From: Botryosphaeria dothidea
Lineage: Eukaryota > Ascomycota > Dothideomycetes > Botryosphaeriales > Botryosphaeriaceae
Length of the DNA: 64,000 nucleotides
Direction: 5' to 3'
Assembly (NCBI GenBank): GCA_011503125.2
Contig: WWBZ02000022.1
Location: 2,108,001-2,172,000, forward strand
The translations under genes and the position numbers were made by a program. The notes below the pieces were generated by a model. That model was given only the letters and a program-made list of their open reading frames with translations. It was not told the origin of the DNA and did no database searches. Numbering within the stretch: position 1 is the first letter of the stretch; each line of letters starts with the position of its first letter. Below are positions 1-11,230 of this stretch, piece by piece.

Positions 1-44
1 GTGTTAGAAATCGTTCGTACCATCGTATCACTTTGTACACTTAC

Positions 45-1650
45 AGGCGTCCTGAATATCGTGACCAGAGTTGGCGGCCAACGTCTTGGGAATGATCAAG
101 AGAGCGTCCGCGAACGCCTCAACTCCGTACCGCGCCTTGCCCTTGATCTGCTTCCTGAATGCGTCGCTCTTGAGGTGTGCCGCACAGGCAACCTGGAAAG
201 CACCACCACCAGGCACGACACTCTTATCCACAATCATGTTGTACACACTCCTGAGACCATCGCGAACCGCGTCCTTCACCTGCATGATCGTGTGCGCGTT
301 CGGGCCCTTGATCAGAAGAGTGACCGATTTGGGTTCCTTGACATCCTCCTGTGAGCTAGTTAGCAACACCGCCTTAACACGTGCCGAACGCTACTTACCA
401 CGAATGTGTACTTCTCCTCGCCAAGCTGGTGCTCGTACACCTTGCCGGCCCAGCCAAGAACATCGGGAGTCAGGTCGTCGACGCTGTTCATAGAGGTACC
501 CCCACAGATGAGCTGTAACCGTTCCATGTTCCTCCTCTTAGCTCTCCGCAGAGCAAGGATGCCATTCTTGACCAGGACATCCAAGCTCATGGGGTCAATG
601 CCCTTCTGGTTTATTATCACAAAGTTCTTGGTCGGGTCGTCGCCGCAGACCTCCTTCTTCAGCTCAACGATCTTCCGCAACTTTTCATCCACGAACCGCC
701 TCTCACTCTCCACCAGCTTGTCACGCTGTTCCGCACTCGAGTAGAAGAAGCCCGAGTTGATCTCCGACTTCTCGTATTCCAGACTGACGTTGAGCGTCAA
801 GATGTGAGCGTTCTCGACGTACTTGGGCATGTCGGGGTGGCGAGCGCCGTGGTCGAGTGCAAGACCCCTGATAAGCTGAGTGTCGGCGGTGGTGCGGTGC
901 TGCATCTGCATGATCTCAACCATGTGCAAGTCTGGCTTCGCAGGAGGGTTGTAGATGGCGAGGACGGCGTCAACAATGTCAGGTGTAAGCTGCTCAGCAA
1001 GAGTGCTGTTGAGCTTGGTTGAGAGCGAAGTGCGAGCAACGGAAAGCAGGAGCTCGCGGTCCACCTCCTTGGACAGCTTGAACTCGTCAAGGAACTTGAG
1101 CGCCTCGGTCTTGGCCAACTCGTAACCATCCGTTATCACACGGGGGTGCAGACCCTCGGAGATGTATCTGTCCGCCTGCTTAAGCAGCTCACCAACCATC
1201 AACACCACGGAAGTTGTGCCATCGCCGGTAATATCGTCCTGTGCAGTAGCCGCGCGAGCAATCATGACAGCGGTAGGGTTCTGGATTTGCATCTCGCGGA
1301 GCAGAACGCTGCCGTCTTTGGTGAGCTTAATGGCACCAGCGCCATCAACCAGCCTGTGAAGTGTCAGCTGTGCCCGCAATGGGTGGACTATGATTCCTTA
1401 CATCTTCAAGGTGCCGCGGGGTCCCAAGTTGGATGAAAGCACCTGGCAATAGTCAGCATTTTTTGTATCCTATAGTTTCCATTAACGCAGAAGGGCGTAT
1501 ACCTGCTGGAGACCCTCTCCGGCAGCAATGTTGACCTTCAAGGCCTCGCCGCGTCTCTGTAGCTCCTATTAGCTCGTTGTTGACCGAAACGGGGGGTTAG
1601 CTGCGTACCCGCGACTCGGCCTTGGGGTTGAGCAGTTGTGCGGCCGACAT
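45..1650 (-). CDS. CCT6: T-complex protein 1 subunit zeta (CCT6), 3' end outside window
   Basis: Subunit of the cytosolic TRiC/CCT chaperonin, which folds actin, tubulin and other clients using ATP. Five exons are visible on the minus strand: 1650-1609, 1556-1503, 1442-1402, 1353-399 and 348-45. All junctions keep phase and have GT donors and AG acceptors. The joined product begins [14 protein letters not shown] and carries the group II chaperonin ATP motif GDGTTSVV in exon 4 and the stretch [10 protein letters not shown] in exon 5. About 465 residues are present out of roughly 540 usual for the family. The last exon ends at a GTAAGT donor next to the window edge, so the C-terminus lies beyond position 1. 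The three tiny 5' exons are normal for fungal CCT genes. It shares a 548-base 5' region with OTU1. Identification is very secure. Confidence 0.95.
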
Positions 1651-2198
1651 GTTGGGTATAGGCCACGAATCTAGTAGGGTATCGTCTCGGATGCGCAGAA
1701 GGGAGCTCTGCACGGGAGATTCAGGCGACGTGGGGCAGGGGAGTTGACGCGCAAAAAGGCGGCGACGCGATTTACTTCGAGAAGCTACCTACACGAAGTT
1801 AATCCGCTCCGGGCTCCCACCATGGCCCGCCGCCCGCCGCCCCGCCAGCCCTGAGCCGCCGAGCTTGGCCCCGGTCTAAGGGTCGACGCTGCCGTCATCG
1901 CCTGCCCGCGTTATGGCGTCCAGCCGTCGCTGTCTGTCGACAAGTCTTCCGACACCGCACATCCGCCCGCTGAATTGTCTACGATCTCTGAAACATAGTC
2001 TAGCAGTCGACAGACCAGGCTTCATACATCTCCTCGCATTCTCAGGCACTCCGCTTTTTATTTCTTCTCCGCACCACTTCCGCCTCTACAAGTAGCTCAC
2101 GCGCCCCGCCGAGCTCTCCATCCTTCTCCTGATCTCTTGCGCCCAACGCCTCTCTTCCACCAGACTTCGAACTCGGCTTATACGCTCTCTGCGAAATC
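1651..2198. promoter_or_regulatory. Shared 5' region of CCT6 and OTU1
   Basis: Non-coding interval of 548 bases between two divergently transcribed start codons. The OTU1-proximal part (about 1980-2190) is rich in C and T, as fungal leaders often are. No specific binding site could be assigned. Confidence 0.5.
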
Positions 2199-3239
2199 AT
2201 GAGAGTGCGAGTACGCGGCCCGCAGGGCGTCATCACAATAACCCTTGACGACAACGCCACTGTCGCCGAACTGCAATCCACTATCGCCGAGAAGAGCGGC
2301 GTGCCGGTCTTCGACCTCAAAGCCGGCTACCCTCCCCAGCCAATAGACATTTCCCAATTCGACCCTATCACAGCCCTCAAGGACACCGGATTGAATCTCA
2401 ACGGCGAGCAGCTCTTAGTGGCCCCGCGCGACGTCAGCGGCCAGCTCGCGCACCCCATGGCCGACACCACACCGGGACGCGCCGCTCCTCTGCCTGGCTC
2501 ACAACAAGCCCGCGAGAACCAGTCCAGTAGCCTTCAGCAGCCACTCTCACTGATGCGCAACGCGAAGGATGTTGAGTCCGACCCGCCGGAGGTAGCCGTG
2601 CCCGAAGTTGGCGGCACGCTGGTGCTGCGCGTCATGCCCGACGACAACAGTTGCTTGTTCCGCGCCATCGGCAGCGCAGTGATGGGCGATGCGCTCGACA
2701 TAATGCAGGAGATGCGCGCGATCGTGGCGGCAGCCATCCAGGCGAACCCGATAGACTACAACGAGGTGATCCTGCAGAAATCACCCGACGATTACTGCCG
2801 CTGGATTCAGCGTGACGAAAGCTGGGGTGGCGATATCGAACTCGGCATCCTCAGCCAGCATTTTGACATTGAAATCTGCAGCATCGACGTTCAGAGCCTT
2901 CATGTGTATCGCTATAATGAGGGGAAACCGAGGCGCTGCATTTTGGTTTACTCTGGCATCCACTATGACACCATTGCTCTCAATCCATCGTCACCTCCGC
3001 ACAACAAAGCCGATATGCCTCCGGAATTTGATATCAAACAGTTTGATGCTCTGGACGATGTTGTCCTGGAACGCGCAAAGGATTTGTGCAAAGTCTTACA
3101 GTCGCGACATTACTACACTGACACGGCCGGCTTCTCAATAAAGTGCAACATATGCGGTTGGAAAGGCACTGGCGAGAGTGGAGCCATGCAGCACGCCAAA
3201 GAGACTTCTCACATGGACTTCGGGGAGGCAGAGTGAAAA
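2199..3239 (+). CDS. OTU1: OTU1/YOD1-type ubiquitin thioesterase
   Basis: Deubiquitinating cysteine protease that works with Cdc48/p97 in ER-associated degradation. The 345-residue single-exon product has three parts in the family's order. Residues 1-80 form a UBX-like ubiquitin fold (MRVRVRGPQGVITITLDD). The OTU domain spans about 135-270, with the catalytic motif DDNSCLFRAIG at about residue 147 and the catalytic histidine in YSGIHYD. The C-terminal C2H2 zinc finger is CNICGWKGTG followed by QHAKETSH. The start codon is the first ATG and begins directly with the UBX-like strand. Length and domain order match Otu1/YOD1. Nothing is unusual. Confidence 0.95.
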
Positions 3240-3566
3240 GCAAAAATAAATGAGCTTTTTTGTACTGGTACGTGAATCAGCATTGTAGCGTGTTTGTTGC
3301 TAGATATCCCTGATCCTGCATCACACGGTGTTGGATTTATATGGAATGCACAGTACAGTAGAAGCATATCCAAAAATAAGGTTGTCACCACTACGTGTTA
3401 TCTTTAACGGCATAAACTTCAGCTAGAGTTCAGGAACAGAGTTTAGATATGGACCATAGCTTAAACCCGCTCAAACTCTCTACCAAACAAGCTTCGCCTT
3501 ATCGGCTTGACCAAGGCCAGGAACCAGGCCCCCTATCAACCATCCAAACCGCACAAGCAAACCCGA
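3240..3566. other. Convergent intergenic stretch
   Basis: This 3'-3' interval lies between OTU1 and the oxygenase gene. It should hold both polyadenylation regions. I see nothing else in it. Confidence 0.4.
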
Positions 3567-4734
3567 TTACGACGCATACAACGCCGCCATCCTCATAGTG
3601 ACATACTGCTCCGCCGTCACGGCTTCGTACTTCTTCGGAGTCTCGCATTTGTCCCAGCACCCCGGCAGCGCCTCGATGACCGCGTCATCGTTCGGCGCAG
3701 AGAAGAACGGAATCGAGTACCGCGCACGGCACATCTCTTCTCCTCCTTCGTTCTTCCTCAGCGCGCCCTGCTGCTTCAGCGCTTCCACCGGCGCCCCGAC
3801 ACGGTGCACCGTGCTCCGCCACCGTCCGTTGCTCCATCGCTCCATCAGGTCGCCGACGTTCACTAGCAGCGTGCCCGGGATAGGCGGTGCAGGCCGAAAG
3901 GTTCCTGGCGAGTGCGGATCCTCAACTTCGAGCCCACCGACGCTGTCTTGGAACAGCAGCGTCAGCGAGCCGAAGTCGGAGTGCGCGCCGATGCGGGAGT
4001 GCGTTTGACCCGTGAGCGCGCGTAGGGGCAGCGGCGGGTAGTGTAGAAGGCGGAGCTGGAAAGGCGAGGACGAATGGGCGGTGCTGAGCTGGTCGGTGGA
4101 GGGGAGGGAGAGGGAGACGGCTAAGGCGCGGAGAAGCGTGTGGACTATGGCGTCGCAGTCGTGGAAGAAGCCCTCCATGTAGGCTCTGAACCCCGGAAGC
4201 GCGTCATCTGGCAGCCAGATGTTGGGCTGCCGCTTGTCCGTCGTGTTGCCTGTTTCATAGCTCTCCTTCACATCAGGCACTTCGCGCAGCGCTGAGATGG
4301 TGTCTTCGTCGAAGACATGTTGAGAAACCTTTTCGATGCCCAAGCCGGAATAGCCGCGGTGGTGAGAGCCGCCTGGGGGATGGGGCGCGAGCATCTTCAC
4401 TTCCGTCGGGAGGTCGAAGAAACGCTTGCTCTGGTTTTGATTAAATCAGCTCAGACCTCTTGTACATCTTAGGAACGTGAAATCTAAGAGCCTTCCGAGT
4501 AAATGTACAGAACTGAGCATGAAACAATAGAGCAGCAACGAGTTAACCAAAACTCACCCACTCGAACGCCCCATCGACCTTCTCCTGTGGCACTCCATGG
4601 TTCTTGAGATACACGAAGCCGACCGTGTGCAATGCCTCATCCAGCTGTTCCGCTACTGCCTTTTTGGCCGCACTGTCTCCGGTGTAGAAGGGACCGAAGT
4701 CGACGATTGGGACTGGCGATTCAGCAGAACCCAT
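3567..4734 (-). CDS. 2-oxoglutarate/Fe(II)-dependent dioxygenase (isopenicillin N synthase-like)
   Basis: Predicted soluble oxygenase using 2-oxoglutarate, O2 and Fe(II); the substrate is unknown. Two exons, 4734-4558 and 4430-3567, join in phase 0 (GTGAGT donor, CCAG acceptor) to give 346 residues. The N-terminus MGSAESPVPIVDFGPFY is a DIOX_N domain. The core has the iron triad: HSD in GAHSDFGSLTLLFQD and the distal histidine in STVHRV, followed by the 2-oxoglutarate-binding RYSIPFF motif. The start is the second ATG of the frame because MGSAES begins the conserved region. The family includes isopenicillin N synthase-like and gibberellin oxidase-like enzymes, and the sequence does not decide between them. 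No biosynthetic partners are nearby. A TGACGTCA palindrome lies 91 bases upstream. Confidence 0.9.
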
Positions 4735-5369
4735 TATATCTTTGTTCGTACACGGAAGATGTTGATGTAGCAATGAAGCTAATCGAAATGTGTCAAGGGA
4801 GCTTTAGCTGCAATCGCTAGCGCTTGACGTCAGTGGTGTGCGGGGGCGTAATGGTGGGGTAGATAAGGGAGGTACATGCAGCCTGATCTTCAGGGTCTTA
4901 CAGGGGTTGCTGCGTGATGCTTCTTCACGCCTTCAGGTTTCCTTCTGGTGAGACAAGATGAGGTAGAGTGTCGTTTGTAGACCGAAATTTAAAGGTGTCT
5001 TGGGGTTTAAGAAGTAGAGCTGGGCTTTCACGTAAGCAGCCAAGCGCTGTAAGTCTCAAATTGGTGCTTACGGTCTGTCAGCCGCGAACCTTCCCGGACA
5101 AGACTTTCGGAGCGGATTCTCTATTGGAGATAAGTGCAAGGCCTCTTTAACTCCGTTGCAGCTTTCGCTGGTGTAGATGACAGGGGATACTGAAAGACTC
5201 ACTTGGTATGGTTTACACTTCATTTTGAAATATTTGGTATGCTCATAACCGGTGGAAGGAATGAACGTAGTGTTCCAGTTAAGAGAATATACATGACAGC
5301 ATGCACTAGCATTCTAGATCTGATGATTCGCCCGCGGGCCTGGTATTCCCTCTTCTCCTTTATCTTATT
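4735..5369. other. Intergenic stretch 5' of oxygenase gene
   Basis: No conserved coding segment is visible. It contains the CRE-like site at 4825-4832 and presumably the oxygenase promoter. Confidence 0.4.
4825..4832. promoter_or_regulatory. CRE-like palindrome TGACGTCA upstream of oxygenase gene
   Basis: A perfect 8-base ATF/CREB consensus sits 91 bases upstream of the oxygenase start codon (4734, minus strand). In ascomycetes such sites are bound by bZIP factors of the AtfA/Atf1 type, often in stress control. The match is seen; binding is inferred. Confidence 0.4.
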
Positions 5370-6378
5370 TTAAATAGTACCAAGCTGAATCTGATTAGCT
5401 ATAGGATGGTACTTCGTGTCCGCTTTCTCATGGTACAGTAAGACCGTGAACTCCCGTGGTAAGTACCAGCCCGGATGTCTTTTGTAGAAAATCCAATAGC
5501 AAACTAACATGCACAAAGTCAGCAACCGAATCCCACAAATCTGCACGTATGTACATGAACACTTACTCAGTGTAAAGGCATCATCTACAAATAAACTGTA
5601 CCACCACTCCATACTGTAGAATTGCCCGATAACTGCACCTACGACTCCAGCCAAGGAGCGAATCTGTGATACATTAGGCCAACTGAAGAATGCAGAAAGG
5701 ATAAGATAAGAGCTGACTGAGAATAGTGGCTATCGTCCACGTTGCGTTGAAAAGTTCTGTCCACGGACGTGCGCTGTTAGTCTCAGAGGCCGGCAAATTC
5801 TTCTGCTGGGCAATATGTCCCTTGAACAACATATGAACGATGACGAGGTAGATGCAGCAAGGTAGCGTCAGAAGAGGAGCGTAGTGGCGTTGTAGTGGCC
5901 ATATCCAAAAGAGCATGATAAGATCACTGAACAAAAGCAGAAAATATCCAGTTTTGATGTATCGAGCCATCCTGAGAGTAATTTGGTCGGAGTCGAGAGG
6001 TTTCATGCAATATAAGAGACGGACAAAGGCGATAAATGCTGCTTGCATAAGACACCAAGCCCCCATACTGTGCAATTGTCAGCGCTTGAGCGGCGGAAGG
6101 CATAGGACCAAAAGCCTATGCACTTACTCGAGTAAAGTATCCATAGTATTGGTTCCTCTATGTTGTCCGCGATGATTCCATACAGCAAACCTGCGAGATA
6201 TATCTCCCAAGACGAAAAAAGGCCCTGCAAGCACCGGCGTCAATGTACACCACACTTTGTGGCGAATCATTTGAAGGAACCCTGAAGATGCGGCTACTAA
6301 GAAACATATGCACGGCAGGAAGAAAATGATCCAAACAAGTATCATGATCAAGACTAGCAGGTCCATCGTTGGGTCCAT
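5370..6378 (-). CDS. Hypothetical multi-pass membrane protein (gene model incomplete)
   Basis: I do not recognise the family. Exon 1 (6378-6128) and exon 2 (from 6067) join in phase through a GTAAGT donor and a CACAG acceptor. The product opens with a strongly hydrophobic segment (LLVLIMILVWIIFFLPCICF) and carries several more, such as GYFLLLFSDLIMLFWIW and LPCCIYLVIVHMLF. A third segment between about 5660 and 5370 is also hydrophobic (LLTLCMLVCYWIFY). The junction between exon 2 and the third segment could not be resolved: the frame of exon 2 stops near 5674 and no canonical donor and acceptor keep phase. Either an unusual intron or a lesion lies around 5660-5720. A fungal integral membrane protein of roughly 280-300 residues is likely; function unknown. 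Confidence 0.4.
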
Positions 6379-7666
6379 CTTGGTCGAAATTCAAAAAGGC
6401 GGCTGCGATCGGATTTCCTCGCTTGAGTGTGAGGAGATCCCAGATTCAGCAAGATGGGAAAGCTCAGGTTAGGCAAATATGAGAGTTTTAATCATATGAA
6501 GGTGGTGGCGGGTTCCTACCATTTAAAGAGCTACCGGATGCACTGTGCCGGATGGCGACCTTGGCGCAGGATGCTTCAGCCTGCTTGGAGGTTTGGGGGC
6601 TAATCTGCAGGAGTGGCAAAAAGAAGAATCAATGAAAACTATATATGAAATGCAGCAGACCATGATAAGTCTTTCGGAAAGACAACTCTTCCCGTCGCGG
6701 TAGCTACATCCAGTTGAATCCCTTAGTGTTACAATACAAGGTGCAAGATTTCGTGCAAGCACATACACATGTAGCCCAGCCCTTAAGGCCAGGTACACTC
6801 ACATTCATGGCGTACATACGTGGGACAAGCTTTCAATATTACAAGCAGCGGGTCCGTAGAAGCATGTCATCCGTTGCTTCGTATTCCTTGCAAGCGAGGT
6901 CCCACAAAGCGGCAAGCGCCTGATCTTCCTGAATCCTACCGCCAAGGAGAATATCATAGGAGTGTATTGTAGCCGATGGTCAGCGGCGAAGGCCTCTAGT
7001 CAGTATAACTTTTTAGAGAGTCGAAGCATTTTTCCGGACGCGGCGTGATAGATTTTTAGGAATAAACCCATCTAGACGAATGATTCCATTCCCCATAACA
7101 CTTATATTAATCTGACCTTGTGGGAAAATTACATTGGACGTTAAAATTCGGCTACTATACCCCTCTGTACTTGTTTTGGTAATTATTGGCTCATAAAAAG
7201 CGAAATGCTTGGTCTGTCGTACGATGCACTTGCCATGATCAATTAATTGGTGGAATCGCTGGGTACCCACCCTGCGCCTGTGAGTCCAAACCCCGGAGCT
7301 CGCGTTCAGCCTCTCAGAACTCCGTGGTGCTTTACAAAGGTATAGACCATCTAAATTATCTTCGGAAGCTTCTGATCAAAGCGCACTATACAGAGCGTAC
7401 GCTTGAGCACTTCTGAAGTTTCTTTCACGCGAGTAACATGAATGAACCTCACAACAAATCTGCATGAAAGGCAAATACGCATAAAAGCCCGGTTGCACCA
7501 AAGAATTAACCCGTGCAAGCCTGAAATATTGATATACACGAGCAGGCCCCGCAACTCTTTGGTCAAAAGTCCCATATGCAATCCCATCCTGTGAACTATA
7601 CATGAAGTAAACTTACCATCCGCTGCCGTAGTGCTCCGTCTGTGCCACAAAGTTCTTTCCCTTATA
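6379..7666. other. Gene-poor stretch, nothing recognised
   Basis: About 1.3 kb between two minus-strand genes with only short open frames of low protein-like character. Several parts, for example 7010-7220, are visibly AT-rich compared with neighbouring genes. I see no repeat borders or transposase-like coding. Confidence 0.35.
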
Positions 7667-8744
7667 TTAGTCCACAATCTCTTCTGCGTCGACTTCAGCC
7701 TCCAGTTCCTCCTCCGAGCCATAGTCGTCGTAGCAGTCGCACGCGTCCTCGAGTTCGCCAGACTTCCACTCCACTCCACATATATAGCAGAACGCAGCCC
7801 CGCACACACACCTATGCCAGATAGATCAGTCCAGAATCAAGCAAGTCAGAGGAGAGCGGATGGCACTGAAGGTACACTTACAACATGTCCTCACAGCCAT
7901 CGATCCGCTCAACCATCCTTTGGCACCGCGGGCACCTCTTCCATTTGTTCTCCTCCGCAAGTAGCATCAGACTCTTCGTGTCTTCATACTCCCGGCACTC
8001 TTCCTCGCCGTGGGCTGTTTCCTTGCACTTGACACAAGTTTTTCCGCCACAGGCCGGCCGAGTACAGGTCGCAATATCTCCAGTGATTGTTTCCGAAGGT
8101 ATCCAAGCCGAGCAGGTTGGCGTTGAGCAGTATACGCGCTGTTCAGGTGGTGTCGAAAGCTCCGGCACCTTAAGCTCGTATAGGCTCACTGTCTCCGGCT
8201 TCAGGAAGAGTCGGACCAGGGATATCGGAACTGGATGATCTGTGCAGCACCTGGGTGGGAATCGTGCTTCGTGGGTGACGGACGCCATGAAGAGATTGTC
8301 GATGCAGCTGCGACAGAATTCGTGATTGCAGGAAAGTTTGACAATATCTTGGGCCGCAGCGTTGACGTAGCAGATTGAGCAGGTGTAGTAAACGATCTTA
8401 GGCGCAGCCCCACCCGTGTGGTCGTCACCTTTATCCTCTACAGTAGCAGGCATAGTGGCTCGGTCCGTTATCATCCTGGCAGTGCGGCGGCGTTTTGGAG
8501 AAGGGGGTTGAGGTGATGAGGTGCGCCTACGCGGAAGGTTGCCGTCTCCTATTTGTAGCACGTCGTCCTTCACGGAACCATGGGTGCTGGGTTGTTGATC
8601 CTGGTCGCTTTGCATGGTGCGAGCCATGCTGCGAGTGACTCTCCGTTCGCTCATTGTTTCTGTACTGCCCTTGCGTTCCTCTTGGGTGTGGGTATGAACG
8701 CGAGTGGTCTTGGATTCGGGCGACTTTGCGGCTGAGGTAGCCAT
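7667..8744 (-). CDS. RBR (RING-IBR-RING) family protein, putative E3 ubiquitin ligase (RBR-1)
   Basis: Two exons, 8744-7882 and 7811-7667, joined in phase 2, give 335 residues. RING1 starts at CSICYVNAAAQDIV and continues CNHEFCRSCIDNLF to PPRCC. The IBR region is YCSTPTCSAWIP followed by CGGKTCVKCKETAHGEEEC. RING2 is CPRCQRMVERIDGCEDML, completed across the intron by CVCGAAFCYICG. RBR ligases pass ubiquitin through a RING2 cysteine; the expected residue is present in DGCEDM. The N-terminal 90 residues are basic and low-complexity (RRTSSPQPPSPKRRR). The acidic tail ends EEELEAEVDAEEIVD. The intron lies one codon after the CxxM motif, exactly as in the RBR genes at 35.8-37.5 and 38.3-40.1 kb. 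Substrate unknown. Confidence 0.9.
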
Positions 8745-9457
8745 GACTTTGAAGAAGTAAAGTGAAGTGGGTCAGTAGGCTCCTTGTTTGCTCGAGAAAG
8801 GATCCATGGATTGGATATGGAAGGAGTGCGCAGCAAAAAGCGAGCGAGGGAAGGCGCGGTCGAAACCCAAAACTCAGACGGTGAATGAGCCGCCACGAAC
8901 AAGCAATGGAAACAGAAAGGCGTGAGGCAGTTATCACTGTTACTGATAACGTAATCAGTGGCCTTCTACTCGTCCTCTTGAAGTATCACTAGGCATGGCC
9001 TATTTCACAGTCCGAGCGGACCCCGCGTTTTTCCAGGACATCGATTTGCACCAGGTTGGGACAGTCTAAAGATGGAGAACAAACATGTGTTCTTCCTGAA
9101 GCAATCTCGAAAAAAAAAAGAGGTGCGCCACAGAGTGAGAAGAGAAAAGCATTCCATTTTGTCAGTCTCTCCACGATCTCTTTCGGGGAATGGCCACGAG
9201 AATCCTCACAAACGTGCATGCCAGTCTTGGTCCCAACTTCGTAGCTTACATGGCAACGTAAGTTTATTCAAAAAATTATTGCATACTTGGTACTTTCGAT
9301 GAAGATGTCTTGTGTACCTCTACATGCTCTAGTTCTCGGGCTTCAACAGGGAAGAAAATGCCTACTGTAGCTTGAAACATGCTGTATCTTGTTGCATATT
9401 TGAACATTGGCTTTCATTGGAGAACTTGTTATTAAGAAATCTATCATTACTCATTCC
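8745..9457. other. Intergenic stretch between RBR-1 and F-box gene
   Basis: Holds the RBR-1 promoter side and the F-box gene 3' end. There is a short A-run near 9110. Nothing else supported. Confidence 0.35.
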
Positions 9458-11230
9458 TTACCTTGCTGATACCCAGCTCTTCACACGACTCCAATAGAAG
9501 GGCTTGTCATTCTTCAGTCCAAACTCGCCCCAGTCATCAGTCAAACGATTATAGCTCCAGTATCCTTGCCAAGCGAGCTTATTGTTACGGGCTCCCTTGC
9601 CCGCATTGCTCAAAACAAGTGCCATGCGATAAATATACTTGGGCGTGACTCCGACTGTCTCAACGTGCAGAGTACCCTCATCTTCCGCGGGAGATAGGAC
9701 TGAATCCAGAGAAGCTGGGGGTTCGTGCGCCTCCCTACGAGGTAATGCCCCCGTAGAGTCGAGCGGTTCCGCGGGAGTAGATGGAGACGAAGATGAGGAA
9801 GATGAAGGCCAGAGAAGCGGATCTACAGGATGTTCTGGACCGGACAAGCGCCACCGACCCAGTAAAGCGTCCTTCATCACTGCTTGTGGAAGGGCAGAAT
9901 GGGCATGCGCTCCATTCTGACCATGCAGATATTCCTTGCTCAGATGTGGTACCACGTCAGCCGGCTCAGCAGTCGTCAACAGAGAAATGCAGCTGCCGTC
10001 ACGGAAGAAGCGGAGGTAACGATAATACGTCACAATCAACACGGGCACGCCCCACGTCAACGTGTTGCTTTGCTGTGCGCCAGGCCTTGTATAGTTGACG
10101 GTGCTGATATAGCAACCATTGAAGCGAATGCGAGGTCGCGAACGGAAGAGGTTGCGGAAACTTGGGTGCGGATCGGGCACAAGGGGCAGTGTGTGGAGAG
10201 CCGATTCAAGAAGCTTGGCTCTTCTTGCAGCTTCTTGTAGATCATCCTCTTCCTCAGAATCTGGAAAACCTGTGTAGCTTGACAGCAGACGCCCACCTTC
10301 ACCGTCCTCACCAAGTGGCTTTCCGTCCAATCTGCAGGCCCATTTGTAGTGCATGGCGGCGAACCCAAACTCGTCCCCAAGAGCAAGACGGCGCCATACA
10401 CGATCCTCGGTCATGACTAGATAAGCCATCCTCTTGCAAACCTGCGCGAGACGAGCGAATTGTGCAACATCGTCGACGGCAACGTACATCAGAATATCCG
10501 CGAGTAATTCCTCAGGGAGATCGGAGATGGGACAGGGAGGAGGCGGCGATAGATCGGTTGGTGGCTCCTCGCCAGGGATGGACAAGGAGGCAAAGGAAGA
10601 AATGAGGTCGGTTATGTTCGAGGAGAAGCCGGCCAGCGAGTGGTGGGCAGTATTTGGAACTGTGACAGGGGTATTCGAGGGATTGGCATTCGCGGGCTTT
10701 TGCTTGGGGAAGGCGGCAGCTGGAAAGTGCTTTTTCTTGTAAATGTCCTGGACAGCTGCATCTAACTGCGATGCAATCAGTAAGAGAGGAGATAAAATAA
10801 CATAGGACTCCCATACCTTAAACGCCTTCCGGTATAGATTGACGCTGTCGCCTAGCTTGCCCTGAGTTTCGCTTCTGACGGCCTCCTCATAATGGTCCAA
10901 CGCTGATACAGGTACATTCGTAGATTCTGGGGCGGGTTCAGCTAGTTTCCGGCCAAACTGCTTCTCTCCCAGGTCATGATATGTGTGCGGCTCTGCGTCG
11001 TCGACATGGATGTCCTTTGATCTCTCCGCAATAACGGGGGCCTTGTTTCTTTGCGAAGGGTGCGCAATGCTCGAACTTGTGGGCCTTGGATGTTGTGCGG
11101 CGGCGGAAGATGACGGCTGAAATTGCCTCGCGCGGGCTGAAACCTCCTCTCGCCATTGCCGCCTAAAGGACTCGAGCTCTTCTTCGGTAGCGGTGGCGGG
11201 GTTGACAGGGAGATCGCTGAGGTTTGGCAT
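9458..11230 (-). CDS. HRT3: F-box protein of the Fbxo9/Hrt3/Pof7 type
   Basis: Probable SCF ubiquitin-ligase substrate receptor. Exons 11230-10817 and 10765-9458 join in phase 0 to give 573 residues. The start is the first true ATG of the frame (MPNLSDLPVNPATATEEEL). Residues about 100-160 form a MIT/TPR-like helical segment (ALDHYEEAVRSETQGKLG, then SVNLYRKAFK). An F-box follows (ISDLPEELLADILMYVAVDD), with CKRMAYLV behind it. The C-terminal half carries the Hrt3-type region RYLRFFRDGSCISLLTTAEP and LLGRWRLSG. The 51-base intron between YRKAFK and LDAAVQDIYKKK has no stop and is a multiple of three, so retention would add 17 hydrophobic residues. The gene faces MTM1 head to head. Confidence 0.9.
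   Translation of the reverse strand: MPNLSDLPVNPATATEEELESFRRQWREEVSARARQFQPSSSAAAQHPRPTSSSIAHPSQRNKAPVIAERSKDIHVDDAEPHTYHDLGEKQFGRKLAEPAPESTNVPVSALDHYEEAVRSETQGKLGDSVNLYRKAFKVWESYVILSPLLLIASQLDAAVQDIYKKKHFPAAAFPKQKPANANPSNTPVTVPNTAHHSLAGFSSNITDLISSFASLSIPGEEPPTDLSPPPPCPISDLPEELLADILMYVAVDDVAQFARLAQVCKRMAYLVMTEDRVWRRLALGDEFGFAAMHYKWACRLDGKPLGEDGEGGRLLSSYTGFPDSEEEDDLQEAARRAKLLESALHTLPLVPDPHPSFRNLFRSRPRIRFNGCYISTVNYTRPGAQQSNTLTWGVPVLIVTYYRYLRFFRDGSCISLLTTAEPADVVPHLSKEYLHGQNGAHAHSALPQAVMKDALLGRWRLSGPEHPVDPLLWPSSSSSSSPSTPAEPLDSTGALPRREAHEPPASLDSVLSPAEDEGTLHVETVGVTPKYIYRMALVLSNAGKGARNNKLAWQGYWSYNRLTDDWGEFGLKNDKPFYWSRVKSWVSAR

Noticed and set aside
6523..6798. Minus-strand 91-codon frame
   Set aside because: Short, no homologue recognised, in a region that otherwise looks non-coding.
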